From NCBI RefSeq assembly GCF_963664965.1, contig NZ_OY761823.1:2436001-2500000 (forward strand): 64,000 nucleotides of DNA. Direction: 5' to 3'. The translations under genes were made by a program, and so were the position numbers. Origin of the DNA: an uncultured Pseudodesulfovibrio sp. Lineage in GTDB: Bacteria; Desulfobacterota; Desulfovibrionia; Desulfovibrionales; Desulfovibrionaceae. Shown one piece after another: positions 43,293 through 52,445 of the stretch. How positions within the stretch are numbered: position 1 is the first letter of the stretch; every line of letters begins with the position of its first letter. The notes under the pieces are model-generated. The model saw nothing but the letters and a program-made list of their open reading frames with translations, searched no databases and was not told where the DNA came from.

Positions 43293-44531
43293 ATGCATCA
43301 TTTTGAATACCGTGACGGAAAGCTTTTCGCTGAAGAGGCGAACGTCACAGATCTTGCCGAGAAGTTCGGCACCCCATTGTATGTTTATTCCGCGGCCACG
43401 TTCAGACGCCATTTCAAGGCGTTTGATTCCGCATTTTCCGGTCTGGATCATTTGACCTGTTATTCGGTCAAGGCAAACTCCAACCTTTCCGTATTGAAAA
43501 TGCTCGCAGAAGAAGGTGCGGGAATGGATATCGTCTCAGGCGGAGAACTGTATCGCGCCCTCAAAGCAGGTGTTGCTCCGGAGAAAATCGTCTATTCCGG
43601 TGTCGGAAAACGACCTTCCGAGATCAAGGAAGCTCTTACTGCCGGCATCCTGATGTTCAATGTCGAATCAGTTGCCGAACTTCGCAGGATAAACGAAGTT
43701 GCAAAGGAAATGGGAGTAGTTGCGCGAGTCAGCTTCCGTATCAATCCGGATGTCGACCCACAGACCCATCCCTATATTTCCACCGGCATGAAGAAGAACA
43801 AGTTTGGTCTGGACATTGACAGTTCGCTTGAGGCGTACAAGCTTGCCGCGGAACTGGAAAATGTCGAACCGATCGGCATGGATTGTCATATCGGTTCCCA
43901 GCTTACAAGCATTGACCCATTCCTTGAAGCTCTTGAAAAGCTTTTGAATTTTTACCAGAAACTCAAGGGATTGGGCATCGAAATCAAATACCTCGATCTC
44001 GGTGGCGGACTCGGTATTCCTTATGATGAAGAAGAACCGCCCCACCCTACCGAATTCGGCAAGGCGCTCATGGACAAGCTCGCCGATGTTCCGTTGACAG
44101 TCATTCTCGAACCCGGCCGGGTTATTGCGGGCAATGCGGGCATCATGATTACCGAGGTTGTCTACACCAAGTCCAACCCGTCCAAGAACTTCCTGATTGT
44201 CGATGCGGCAATGAACGATCTGATCCGTCCGAGTTTGTACAGCTCTTACCATCGAATTGACGAGGTGGAGCAGCGTGGGCGTGACAATCAGGAATATGAT
44301 GTTGTCGGTCCCATTTGTGAATCCACTGACTTTCTTGCTCGTGATCGGGAGCTTCCCGGCATTGAGGAAGGCGAACTGCTGGCAGTCTTTTCTGCCGGTG
44401 CTTATGGATTTACCATGGCATCCAATTACAATTCGAGGCCGCGTGCATGCGAATTGATCGTGGATGGTGACAAGGTCATTGTGGCGCGAAAACGTGAGTC
44501 CTACGAAGATCTGATAGAAAAAGAACTCTAA
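43293..44531 (+). CDS. lysA: Diaminopimelate decarboxylase
   Basis: This 412-residue PLP enzyme decarboxylates meso-diaminopimelate to lysine. The PLP lysine is Lys60 in YSVKANSN. Other features are GSQLTSIDPF, the phosphate-binding glycine-rich DLGGGLGIPY, EPGRVIAGNAG and PICESTDFLARD with the catalytic Cys. The ribosome site GGAGAGAG precedes the ATG. A terminator follows the stop, separating it from rsmE. Confidence 0.96.
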   Translation: MHHFEYRDGKLFAEEANVTDLAEKFGTPLYVYSAATFRRHFKAFDSAFSGLDHLTCYSVKANSNLSVLKMLAEEGAGMDIVSGGELYRALKAGVAPEKIVYSGVGKRPSEIKEALTAGILMFNVESVAELRRINEVAKEMGVVARVSFRINPDVDPQTHPYISTGMKKNKFGLDIDSSLEAYKLAAELENVEPIGMDCHIGSQLTSIDPFLEALEKLLNFYQKLKGLGIEIKYLDLGGGLGIPYDEEEPPHPTEFGKALMDKLADVPLTVILEPGRVIAGNAGIMITEVVYTKSNPSKNFLIVDAAMNDLIRPSLYSSYHRIDEVEQRGRDNQEYDVVGPICESTDFLARDRELPGIEEGELLAVFSAGAYGFTMASNYNSRPRACELIVDGDKVIVARKRESYEDLIEKEL

Positions 44532-44536
44532 CAGCA

Positions 44537-44571
44537 AAGGGCCGGGAGTTCGCTCCCGGCCTTCTTTTTTT
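44537..44571 (+). terminator. Terminator after lysA
   Basis: GGCCGGGAG (44540-44548) pairs perfectly with CTCCCGGCC (44553-44561) around the tetraloop TTCG, and a T-rich tail follows. Confidence 0.93.
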
Positions 44572-44585
44572 GAGGCTAGAACCTG

Positions 44586-45326
44586 ATGGCGCGACTCAAT
44601 ACTTTTTTCCTTTCTCCGGATAAATGGCCAGCCGAACCCGGTGAATCTGTCCTTCTTGATGGAACAGAGGCGCGTCATATGCTGACAGTCCTTCGAACCG
44701 ACAAGAATCAGACGGTTCGTCTGTTCAACGGTCAGGGCAACGATGGTCTTTTCCGGGTTGAAAGTGTTTCCAAGCGGAAGGCGGTTCTGGAGACGCTCGA
44801 ACTATCCAGTCATGCATTGCCTTCATCGGGAGTGGCGCTGGCAATCGGTTGGGGGAAATCCAAACGGCGAAACTATTTTTTTGAAAAGCTTGTTGAATTG
44901 AAAGGGGTTGGAGTCGCTTTCTGGAAGGCGCACCGCAGTCAGGGAAGCCTACCTTCAGACTCCAAGGATGCTTGGAATGAAAAATGTTTACAGGCTGCCA
45001 AGCAGTGTGGAAATCCTTATCTTCCAGACATCAGAGTTCTGACAAACGGATTGGATGAGTTGATCGAATATGCTCGTGAATTTGACCAATGCTTTCTGGC
45101 TTGGGAATCTGATGAAGCAACAGTGCCGCTTTCTCCAGCGGCTTTGAGTAGAGGTAAAAATCTTGTCATAATCGGGCCGGAAGGCGGTTTGGAGCAGAAA
45201 GAGGCGCAAAAACTTATTGATGCAGGCTGTCGACCTGTCACTCTCGGAGACAGTATTTTGCGATGGGAAACAGCTGCAAGCTATTGTCTGAGCCTTGCAC
45301 ACTGCGCCCGACAGGAAAAGAAATGA
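44586..45326 (+). CDS. rsmE: 16S rRNA (uracil-1498-N3)-methyltransferase RsmE
   Basis: This 246-residue SPOUT-fold enzyme methylates U1498 of 16S rRNA. The PUA-like start (LDGTEARHMLTVLR), the segment AIGWGKSKRRNYFFEKLVEL and the C-terminal knot motifs IIGPEGGLEQKEAQK and LGDSILRWETAASYCL are diagnostic. Its stop overlaps the rarA ATG as ATGA. Confidence 0.94.
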   Translation: MARLNTFFLSPDKWPAEPGESVLLDGTEARHMLTVLRTDKNQTVRLFNGQGNDGLFRVESVSKRKAVLETLELSSHALPSSGVALAIGWGKSKRRNYFFEKLVELKGVGVAFWKAHRSQGSLPSDSKDAWNEKCLQAAKQCGNPYLPDIRVLTNGLDELIEYAREFDQCFLAWESDEATVPLSPAALSRGKNLVIIGPEGGLEQKEAQKLIDAGCRPVTLGDSILRWETAASYCLSLAHCARQEKK

Positions 45327-46546
45327 AGTTACAAATAGAAGATACCCAGCCTCTTGCTGACCGAATCAGGCCGCGAAATCTGGATGATTTTGTCGGTCAG
45401 GGACATATTCGAAACCGAATAGAAGCCTTCATCAAATCCAAGCGGTTGCCGAGCCTGCTGTTGTTCGGGCCTCCCGGTTGCGGCAAATCAACGCTTGCCA
45501 TGCTTCTTGCGAAGTTGACCGGCAAGAAAAGTCTTCGCGTCAGCGCTCCTGAAGCCGGTTTGACCGCCCTTCGCAAAAAGATGCCGGGGCATGATATTTT
45601 GATCCTTGATGAGTTGCACCGTTTTTCCAAGGCACAGCAGGATTTCTTCCTACCTATCTTGGAATCCGGTGAGATAACCCTTCTTGCGACAACAACGGAA
45701 AACCCTTCTTTCAGCGTGACGCGTCAGCTGCTTTCCCGGCTGCATGTCCTCAGATTACGTACGCTGAGTCGTGAAGAGTTGGTTCAGGTTGCTCAGCGCG
45801 GTGCGGAAGAGCTTTCGCTTGATCTGGAAGAGGAGAGCAGAAAGCTGTTGGCAGCAATGGCAGGAGGTGATGCTCGTACCCTTTTGAATTTACTTGAGTA
45901 TACCGCGGAGCTTCCCAAAGAACAGCGGTCGCCGGAGAATCTGAAGGAATCATTGCCGGAAATTGTCGTTCGTGGTGATCGTGATGGGGATTCGCATTAC
46001 GAGTTGGTATCTGCTCTTATCAAATCCATTCGGGGAAGTGACCCGGATGCCGCTCTATATTATCTCGCCTGCCTGATCGAAGGTGGTGAGGACCCGCGCT
46101 TCATTACCCGTAGACTGATTATCTCTGCATCTGAAGATATCGGACTTGGTGATCCGCAAGCTCTTTCCCAAGCCGTTTCCTGCCATCAGGCCATCGAAGC
46201 CATTGGCATGCCTGAGGGATTCATTCCTATGGCACAGACCGCAGTGTATCTGGCTCTGGCTCCCAAGAGCAACAGTACCTATGCCGCATACCGCACTGCT
46301 CAAAAAGAAGTGCGGGAAAACGGCCCGCATCCTGTTCCCCTTCATCTGCGAAACGCAACTTCTTCATTACAGCGGGAATGGGGCTATGGGCGAGGCTATC
46401 TGTATCCTCACAATTTCCCGAAATCATGGGCCGATCAGGATTATTTGCCCAATGAATTAAGTGGTCGCAAATTTTATCATCCCAAAACTCAGGGGGAGGA
46501 AGCAAAGCTTCTAGCCTGGCTGCGACAGTTTAGAAAGGATATATAA
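45323..46546 (+). CDS. rarA: Replication-associated recombination protein A (RarA/MgsA)
   Basis: This 407-residue AAA+ ATPase acts at stalled replication forks. The opening DRIRPRNLDDFVGQGHI, Walker A FGPPGCGKST (about 48-57), Walker B LILDELHRFSKAQQDF and the sensor segment LATTTENPSFSVTRQLLSR are typical. C-terminal features include SEDIGLGDPQAL, AVYLALAPKSNSTY and YLPNELSGRKFY. The ATG at 45323 overlaps the rsmE stop. A 17-bp hairpin follows, but with few T. Confidence 0.95.
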   Translation: MKLQIEDTQPLADRIRPRNLDDFVGQGHIRNRIEAFIKSKRLPSLLLFGPPGCGKSTLAMLLAKLTGKKSLRVSAPEAGLTALRKKMPGHDILILDELHRFSKAQQDFFLPILESGEITLLATTTENPSFSVTRQLLSRLHVLRLRTLSREELVQVAQRGAEELSLDLEEESRKLLAAMAGGDARTLLNLLEYTAELPKEQRSPENLKESLPEIVVRGDRDGDSHYELVSALIKSIRGSDPDAALYYLACLIEGGEDPRFITRRLIISASEDIGLGDPQALSQAVSCHQAIEAIGMPEGFIPMAQTAVYLALAPKSNSTYAAYRTAQKEVRENGPHPVPLHLRNATSSLQREWGYGRGYLYPHNFPKSWADQDYLPNELSGRKFYHPKTQGEEAKLLAWLRQFRKDI

Positions 46547-46560
46547 CTTGCTGATTTAAT

Positions 46561-46597
46561 AGAGAAGGCCTCAACTTGCAAAGTTGAGGCCTTCTCT
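46561..46597. repeat. 17-bp perfect inverted repeat between convergent genes
   Basis: AGAGAAGGCCTCAACTT (46561-46577) is the exact complement of 46581-46597, with a 3-base loop. Neither strand has a convincing T tract next to it. It sits 14 bases after the rarA stop and 26 before the convergent glycosyltransferase stop, so it probably blocks transcription in both directions, perhaps without a classic U tail. Confidence 0.75.
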
Positions 46598-46623
46598 CGT
46601 TGTAAAGTGTTACTTTAACTTTT

Positions 46624-47895
46624 TCAGGAGCGCTTTTTATACATTTTTTGCCATTCATCCAAAAAAAGTATGGCCGTATCCAATTCGGATAAAACGCCCT
46701 GCTGTTGTCTGACGGCCCACACCAAATCTTCAAAAGAAACATTTTCCGGCAGGCTGAGGCGACCGAGCAAATCTCGTATTTTTTTCTGTAATTCGACGGG
46801 CAACTCATTGAGAAAGTCGGATGCTTGATTTCTGGGACGAGGCCAGTCTTTCATGCGTGATGCCGTGAAATCAATGAGCGTACGCATACGGGCCGTGTAT
46901 GTGTGGTCCTTCAAGACCCGTTCTCTGCCTTTTTGAATGAAAGCCTTACATTCTTCCGGATTATTGAGATAATAATCAATTTTTTCGAGGAGTTCTTCGA
47001 TCGAACTGAATGTAGCCAGTTCATCATCCTCAAAAGCTCCATCAAAAAGGGTACGCTTGTCCACAAGCTGGAAAGCACCGCAGGCTGCCAATTCGAATGT
47101 TCTCGGATTGATAAAGTCTCCGAATGTAACCAGTTCTTTTGCCTGAACACTTGAATGCAGGTTCAGGTTGATCTTTGTGGCATTGAATATTTTGACACAC
47201 TCTTCCGGTGAAACACGGGCACCTTTCATCTGAACCAGTCGTTCGAGAACATGGTCATCGTCCCACTCTGTACCCCATATCTTGAAATCATGGTTGACCA
47301 GTTCCCTAAAGGCTACACGACGGTTCGCATACCCTGCCCCCATGAAGGAAACATCAGAACCGAATTTTCGTTTTTCAATCGATGTAAGCTCCAGCGGCTT
47401 ATGGAAATTTTGATCAGCCGCAAGCGGAAGGTAAAGGCCGTTCGGTTGTCCTATTTCAGCCAGCTCGGAAAGGAACGGTTCTTTTTGGATGACGGCAAAA
47501 ATATCATAAAACGGGGCAAAGGATTTCCAGTAGGTAAACAGCCGAAAGTCTTCGACAAACCACATTGCCGTGGTCACTCCGTCACGACGGAGTCGTTTGA
47601 GAGCCTGATGGTTGAGCGGAGCCTGCGCCATGGCAAGCACCATATCCGGTTCAAATGTCTCTACTTTGGCGAGCACGGACTGGCTGACGACATTGAGGAA
47701 GGAATTCTGGAGGTAATCGAGTCTGTCGGCAGTGACCTTCAGGTTTTTCAGCGAATTGTAGGCGGAGTTGAATTCCGGTGACTCAAACACCTCGACAAGA
47801 TGCCCTTCTTCTTGCAGTGCGGATGCAACGTATCTTCCGATGGGAAGCGAACCGCCATAGAGAGGCAAAACAACAAGTATGCGAAGTTTTTCCAT
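46624..47895 (-). CDS. CgeB/DUF3880-type glycosyltransferase
   Basis: This 423-residue protein has the two-domain GT-B layout. The N-terminal part (ILVVLPLYGGSLPIGRYVA, MVLAMAQAPL, TAMWFVEDFRLFTYW) matches the DUF3880/CgeB type. The C-terminal part contains INLNLHSSV, NPRTFELAACGAFQLVD and ERVLKDHTYTARM, as in spore-maturation CgeB-like glycosyltransferases. It likely adds sugars to a surface structure such as LPS or flagellin. The ATG at 47895 is preferred; the in-frame TTG upstream overlaps the previous gene. It directly follows the GT9 gene on the same strand. Confidence 0.85.
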   Translation of the reverse strand: MEKLRILVVLPLYGGSLPIGRYVASALQEEGHLVEVFESPEFNSAYNSLKNLKVTADRLDYLQNSFLNVVSQSVLAKVETFEPDMVLAMAQAPLNHQALKRLRRDGVTTAMWFVEDFRLFTYWKSFAPFYDIFAVIQKEPFLSELAEIGQPNGLYLPLAADQNFHKPLELTSIEKRKFGSDVSFMGAGYANRRVAFRELVNHDFKIWGTEWDDDHVLERLVQMKGARVSPEECVKIFNATKINLNLHSSVQAKELVTFGDFINPRTFELAACGAFQLVDKRTLFDGAFEDDELATFSSIEELLEKIDYYLNNPEECKAFIQKGRERVLKDHTYTARMRTLIDFTASRMKDWPRPRNQASDFLNELPVELQKKIRDLLGRLSLPENVSFEDLVWAVRQQQGVLSELDTAILFLDEWQKMYKKRS

Positions 47896-47896
47896 A

Positions 47897-49150
47897 TTAT
47901 AATCCAAGGGTTGCGCTTGGGATAGTGTTGGCTATCCAGTCTTTTTCCCGGTAAATTTCCTGTGCGAACATCTTGTCCAGATCAGATGTTTTCCCGCCCT
48001 TCCCCGTAAGATATTGCATGATGAATTCCCTAAATTTGTTTCGTGACATGGCATCCGGATCGTTGCCTGCCGTTGGGACATATATTTGCCCCAGTTCGTC
48101 AAATTCGGATTTGAATGCAGTCATGCCGTTTGGTAGATGCTCTTCTTTTTGAGTGGCGAGAAAGCGGAGAAATCTTGAATCGGCAAATGGGGTAAGGCAC
48201 TTTGTATCGAAACAGCAAGGGGTTGTTTCAAGACATGGCAGGCAGTCGGTAACCGCTTGATATACCGTATGTCCCAGGCCGTACGGACCGGTTTCAAAGC
48301 ACCAGGCGGAAGAAAGGAAAAAGCCGGTAACCGGAGTGCCGAGATGGGCAGCAAGGTGCATTGTGCCGGTGTCTGGAGTCAGCAGAACGTCCAGAGAGTC
48401 CACGATATCAACCAGATTTGCCCAATTGGTCTTTCCGGCCAGATTGGTTGTTTTGTCTTGAACTGATGCTGGAAGGCTCTTGAGCAGCGCTTGGCCCGCT
48501 GCCTGTTCGGAAGGTCCGCCGAGCAACGAAATTTTTTGCGCCTTTTGCGTCTGAGCAAGCGTCGCAGTGATTTGGGATAATACTTCGACAGGTAGAGAGC
48601 GGCGTGATTCCCGACCCGCAAGAACGACACCTAAGCCGCCGCCATTGGGGGTGGCCGGTGGGTTGACTTTTTCAGGGGCAACCATGTCGTTTCGATATCC
48701 ACCCCAGAAATCGACGAGATTGATGGCGATACGGCGGCGGTTGGCCCATCTCATGGCCATGGTGGGCCAGAGGCCGATTATTTCCTGTCCGTTATGCCAT
48801 GCATATCCTTCAATTTGTTCAGGACTGAATAGTGAAGCCATTCGAAAGTTGAGACCTGAAAAATTCAGATTGAATACCTTCTCAAAATTGAACGTCTTTA
48901 ATGCTCTGAACGTCTCGCTGTTGCCCGAAAGCATGGCCTGTATTGCTTCCGCTCTATCCAAACCTGTACCGTGGGCTGTTATGGAGTGAACCGTGACGCT
49001 GGGGTAAACCAATTCCGCCAACGATTTCAGCGAAGTATCCACACAAAGGTGGACAGAAGCTCCTTCTTCGGCACAAAGCGTTGTCAGAAGCCGTTTGGTC
49101 TGAATAAGATCCCCGAAACGGGCCAATTGTATGACTAGGTAGTGTTTCAT
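47897..49150 (-). CDS. Glycosyltransferase family 9 (heptosyltransferase-like)
   Basis: This 417-residue GT-B enzyme resembles ADP-heptose:LPS heptosyltransferases. The N-terminal HYLVIQLARFGDLIQTKRLL and the C-terminal donor-site motif LLTPDTGTMHLAAHLGTPVTG are family signatures. A Cys-rich segment (DCLPCLETTPCCFDTKC) follows the donor site, and the C-terminus extends about 70 residues past the core. Other GT9 substrates are possible. It is paired with the CgeB-like gene, two bases downstream, for surface glycan synthesis. Confidence 0.88.
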   Translation of the reverse strand: MKHYLVIQLARFGDLIQTKRLLTTLCAEEGASVHLCVDTSLKSLAELVYPSVTVHSITAHGTGLDRAEAIQAMLSGNSETFRALKTFNFEKVFNLNFSGLNFRMASLFSPEQIEGYAWHNGQEIIGLWPTMAMRWANRRRIAINLVDFWGGYRNDMVAPEKVNPPATPNGGGLGVVLAGRESRRSLPVEVLSQITATLAQTQKAQKISLLGGPSEQAAGQALLKSLPASVQDKTTNLAGKTNWANLVDIVDSLDVLLTPDTGTMHLAAHLGTPVTGFFLSSAWCFETGPYGLGHTVYQAVTDCLPCLETTPCCFDTKCLTPFADSRFLRFLATQKEEHLPNGMTAFKSEFDELGQIYVPTAGNDPDAMSRNKFREFIMQYLTGKGGKTSDLDKMFAQEIYREKDWIANTIPSATLGL

Positions 49151-49250
49151 CGTATGTCCAACGTCAAATTCTTATCGTAATTCGGGCAGATATTGCAAGA
49201 ACCGGGCAATTCCCGTTTTACATGTTTGACACCATTGGTTATCAAGACAC

Positions 49251-49928
49251 ATGCGATATTACCCAATCTTCGTAAACTTGGACAAAAAGGCCTGTCTCGT
49301 CATCGGTGCAGGTGAAGTCGGCAGACGAAAAATTCAGTCTCTGATAGATTCCGGGGCTGGGCATGTGACGATTATCGATACACAGCCTGCTCCGGCGGAA
49401 ATGTCCATGACATTGGAGCTTGATAATGTCGACTTTTTTTGCCGGGAATTCCTGGACAGTGATCTGGATGGAAAATTTCTTGTCATTGCCTGCACTTCCA
49501 GCGAAAATGTCAACCTTCGCATCAGCCAGTTATGTGACGAACGGGGGATTCTGTGTAACATCGCCGACCTGCCGGAAGCGTGCAGTTTCATTGTCCCGGC
49601 GACCGTGAAGCGTGGGGATTTGACTCTCGCCATTTCCACTGCGGGCCAGAGTCCTGCCATGACCAAGCGTATTCGCCGTGAATTGCAGGATTATTTTGGT
49701 GATGAATATGCCGTTTTGCTGACAGTTATGGGCCGGATTCGGCCTTTGATGCTTGAGCTTGGGCTTGAAACGAAGAAAAACACTGCTGTATTCAGGGCAT
49801 TGGTCAATTCGGACCTTTTGTCGGCGATAAAAGAGCAAAAACTTGACGTCTGCCGGGAAATTCTTAAAGACTCTTTGCCCCAACCGTTGCACGCCAACAT
49901 TTCGGAGCTGTTAGATGGGCTTGTTTGA
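49251..49928 (+). CDS. Precorrin-2 dehydrogenase / sirohydrochlorin ferrochelatase-type protein
   Basis: This 225-residue protein matches the Met8p/CysG N-terminal family, which oxidises precorrin-2 to sirohydrochlorin with NAD and may insert iron. The Rossmann motif VIGAGEVGRRKIQSL, CREFLDSDL, NIADLPEACSFIVPA and the region TVKRGDLTLAISTAGQSPAM are diagnostic. Desulfovibrio make heme from sirohydrochlorin by the alternative pathway, so it can serve both siroheme and heme. Its stop overlaps the hemX-like gene, and hemA follows. Confidence 0.93.
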   Translation: MRYYPIFVNLDKKACLVIGAGEVGRRKIQSLIDSGAGHVTIIDTQPAPAEMSMTLELDNVDFFCREFLDSDLDGKFLVIACTSSENVNLRISQLCDERGILCNIADLPEACSFIVPATVKRGDLTLAISTAGQSPAMTKRIRRELQDYFGDEYAVLLTVMGRIRPLMLELGLETKKNTAVFRALVNSDLLSAIKEQKLDVCREILKDSLPQPLHANISELLDGLV

Positions 49929-50727
49929 AGTTCTTCATATTTTCATCATAGCATTATATGCGCTCGGCACCCTGCTTTTCCTGACAGGTGTCGGTACGGA
50001 CAATGACCGACTGAAAAAGACGGCCATTCTGTTTGCCGTAACCGGGTTCACGCTGAATACGGTAGACCTTTCAATGGTCTTGTTGCGTGACACAGCAGCG
50101 CTGTATGCGGGAACGTTTTATTTCAACATTCTCGCCTGGTGCGTGATGGCGGTTTATTTCTTTCTTTGGTGGAGGCTGCGTCTTGAGTTTCTGGCCATCA
50201 CCGCCCTTCCGCTTGCCCTGCTTCTTTTTGTTTCTTCGTTGGCTCTCGGCGGTATCCGGGTCATCATGCCGCCGGAACTGACCGCCCTTTTCTTCGGCCT
50301 GCACATCGGCAGTCTGGTTTTGACTCTGGGTGTGCTGATAATGGCTTTCGGAGCAGGAATCGCCTTCATTCATTACAACAATAAATTGAAAAACAAGGCC
50401 GGACTTGCAAGCATGGGTAAGGACGTTCCTTCGCTGGACAAGTTCGACACCGTGAACCGGTGGGCTGTCATGTTCGGCTTTCCGCTGTATACACTTGGTT
50501 TGTTTTCAACTTTTTTCTGGTACTGGATAGCTCCCGACAAACAGTTTGTCTGGGATGTCATGAAGATTGGTTCTTTTGCTGTCTGGTTCCTGTTCGCATT
50601 TCTGTTTCATCAGCGAATGGTGCTTGGCTGGCGTGGGCGTAAACCCGCCATTCTCGCCATATGGGTGTTCGCAGGCATGTGTGTTTCCCTCATTCATCAT
50701 ACGATTACTTTCAAGGCTCTGCCATGA
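49915..50727 (+). CDS. HemX/CcsA-like cytochrome c assembly membrane protein
   Basis: This 270-residue protein has about eight membrane helices and belongs to the CcsA/HemX (cytochrome c assembly) family. His residues at the ends of helices (FGLHIGSLVL, FIHYNNK, FLFHQRM, LIHHTITF) could bind heme. The sequence FFWYWIAPDKQFVWD stands where the WWD-type segment occurs. Its position between precorrin-2 dehydrogenase and hemA, with overlaps of 14 and 4 bases, is the HemX arrangement. The exact role, such as HemA level control or cytochrome maturation, is not proven. Confidence 0.88.
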   Translation: MGLFEVLHIFIIALYALGTLLFLTGVGTDNDRLKKTAILFAVTGFTLNTVDLSMVLLRDTAALYAGTFYFNILAWCVMAVYFFLWWRLRLEFLAITALPLALLLFVSSLALGGIRVIMPPELTALFFGLHIGSLVLTLGVLIMAFGAGIAFIHYNNKLKNKAGLASMGKDVPSLDKFDTVNRWAVMFGFPLYTLGLFSTFFWYWIAPDKQFVWDVMKIGSFAVWFLFAFLFHQRMVLGWRGRKPAILAIWVFAGMCVSLIHHTITFKALP

Positions 50728-52097
50728 ATAGAACAATAATTCTCATAGGCCTGAATCACCGAACCGCAGGGGTCGAGGTGCGCGAGAAATTCGCCTTGAC
50801 CGATGTGGAAAATTTCGAAAAAGGCCTGATGGCGCATTGCCCTGTCAGGGAATGTATGGCTCTTTCCACCTGTAACCGGGTGGAAATAGTCGCTGTGTCC
50901 AAACGTGTGCCGGATCGTGAAGCGCTGGATTCCATTATTCAGTACTGGGCTGGTATCTGCGGTGGTTCTGCCGAATTGCTGGTAGACAATATCTACCAGT
51001 ATACCGGTCTTGAAGCGGTTGAGCACCTGTTCACTGTCGCATGCAGTCTCGATTCCATGGTCATGGGCGAACCTCAGATTCTCGGGCAGCTCAAGGACGC
51101 ATATCGGACGGCTGTGGATCGCGGAACCGCCAAAACAATCGTCAATCGTCTGCTGCACAAGTCCTTTTCCGTTGCCAAGCGGGTACGGACTGAAACGGCT
51201 ATCGCTTCGAGTGCCGTTTCCATCAGTTTTGCGGCTGTTGAACTGGCGAAGAAGATTTTCGGCGCTCTCGACGGCACGCGTGCAATGCTCGTCGGTGCAG
51301 GTGAAATGGCTGAACTCGCCGCGACGCATCTTTTACAGAACGGCGTTCAGGACATCATTATCGCCAACAGGACGCTTTCCCGGGCACGTGAATTGAGTGA
51401 AAGTCTTGGTGGTGAGGCCATACAGATCGAAAATATGGCTGACAGGCTGCATGAGGTGGATATTGTCATCAGTTCCACCGGCTCTCCCGTTGCCGTCATC
51501 AAGGCAAAAGATGTCAAGAGCGTTTTGAAAAAGCGGAAGAACAAGCCTATGTTTTTCATTGATATTGCGGTTCCCCGTGATATCGATCCGGACGTCAATA
51601 GTCTGGACAATATCTATCTGTATGACATCGACGACCTGAAAGAGGTTGTCGAAGACAATATGGCCCAGCGTCAGGAAGAAGCTGCCAAGGCCCGCATGGT
51701 TGTCGAGAGTGAAACCGTGACGTTCGGGAATTGGCTCAAATCGCTGGAGTTGCAACCCACGATTGTTGACCTCGTTGATAAGAGTGAGGAAATAGCCTTC
51801 CGTGAACTGACAAAAACATTGAAGAAAATCGGTCCGGTCGATGAAAGAACTCGCAAGGCTCTTGAGACGCTCGTTCTTTCTGTCGGGCGCAAGTCCCTGC
51901 ATGAACCGATCTGTTTCCTGAAGCGTCGAACGCAGGAAGAAGGTTCTGCCGAGCGCTTTATCGATCTGGCACGCCGCATGTTTAATCTTGATGATGAAAA
52001 AGTACCGGATACGGCCCATCTTGACCGTAAGATCGGCACCTGTCGTCCGGAAGACATTGAACAGCTTATTGACGCTTCCAAAAACAAGGAACAGTAA
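50724..52097 (+). CDS. hemA: Glutamyl-tRNA reductase
   Basis: This 457-residue enzyme reduces glutamyl-tRNA to glutamate-1-semialdehyde, the first step of tetrapyrrole synthesis. The catalytic Cys50 lies in CMALSTCNRVEI, preceded by GLNHRTAGVEVRE. The NADPH site is MLVGAGEMAELAATHLL, and the spinal helix and dimerisation domain follow. The ATG at 50724 overlaps the HemX stop (ATGA). The C-terminus is longer than usual by a polar segment (about 30 residues). It is followed by an unknown gene starting on its stop codon. Confidence 0.96.
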   Translation: MNRTIILIGLNHRTAGVEVREKFALTDVENFEKGLMAHCPVRECMALSTCNRVEIVAVSKRVPDREALDSIIQYWAGICGGSAELLVDNIYQYTGLEAVEHLFTVACSLDSMVMGEPQILGQLKDAYRTAVDRGTAKTIVNRLLHKSFSVAKRVRTETAIASSAVSISFAAVELAKKIFGALDGTRAMLVGAGEMAELAATHLLQNGVQDIIIANRTLSRARELSESLGGEAIQIENMADRLHEVDIVISSTGSPVAVIKAKDVKSVLKKRKNKPMFFIDIAVPRDIDPDVNSLDNIYLYDIDDLKEVVEDNMAQRQEEAAKARMVVESETVTFGNWLKSLELQPTIVDLVDKSEEIAFRELTKTLKKIGPVDERTRKALETLVLSVGRKSLHEPICFLKRRTQEEGSAERFIDLARRMFNLDDEKVPDTAHLDRKIGTCRPEDIEQLIDASKNKEQ

Positions 52098-52444
52098 TGC
52101 GAACATATTTGATTGAAGACCTGTATGACGATGCGTATGAGAAAATCACGAATGCATTGAATGAGTTGAAGCTGAACGGTCCGCTTGAAGGCATTTACTA
52201 CCTGCCGTTGCCGGAAAAGCTTCTACAGCAGGAGCAGATAGACCACATGGATGAGTGCGGTCCGTATTTCATGGCATTGGAAACCGTCAAAGGCGTTGAA
52301 GAGCATTCTGTCCGTCTGGAACTTCTCGTTCGTGGCAGAAACAAGATTCGTTGTTCCTGTGTATGTTATGCTACTCCGGAACAACGCAAACACATGATCG
52401 AGTATCTTGACCAGTTCATCGAGGAGCTCGAGATTTCCGTCTAA
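52097..52444 (+). CDS. Conserved-looking protein of unknown function in the heme-tilS unit
   Basis: This 115-residue soluble protein begins on the last base of the hemA stop (TAATG) and ends two bases before tilS, so it is part of the operon. It has an acidic N-terminal helix, a PLPEKLLQQEQIDHMDECGP segment and a Cys pair, CSCVCY, near residue 88. I do not recognise a named family. The Cys cluster and context would suit a small redox or metal-linked protein, but this is only a guess. Confidence 0.7.
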   Translation: MRTYLIEDLYDDAYEKITNALNELKLNGPLEGIYYLPLPEKLLQQEQIDHMDECGPYFMALETVKGVEEHSVRLELLVRGRNKIRCSCVCYATPEQRKHMIEYLDQFIEELEISV

Positions 52445-52445
52445 C

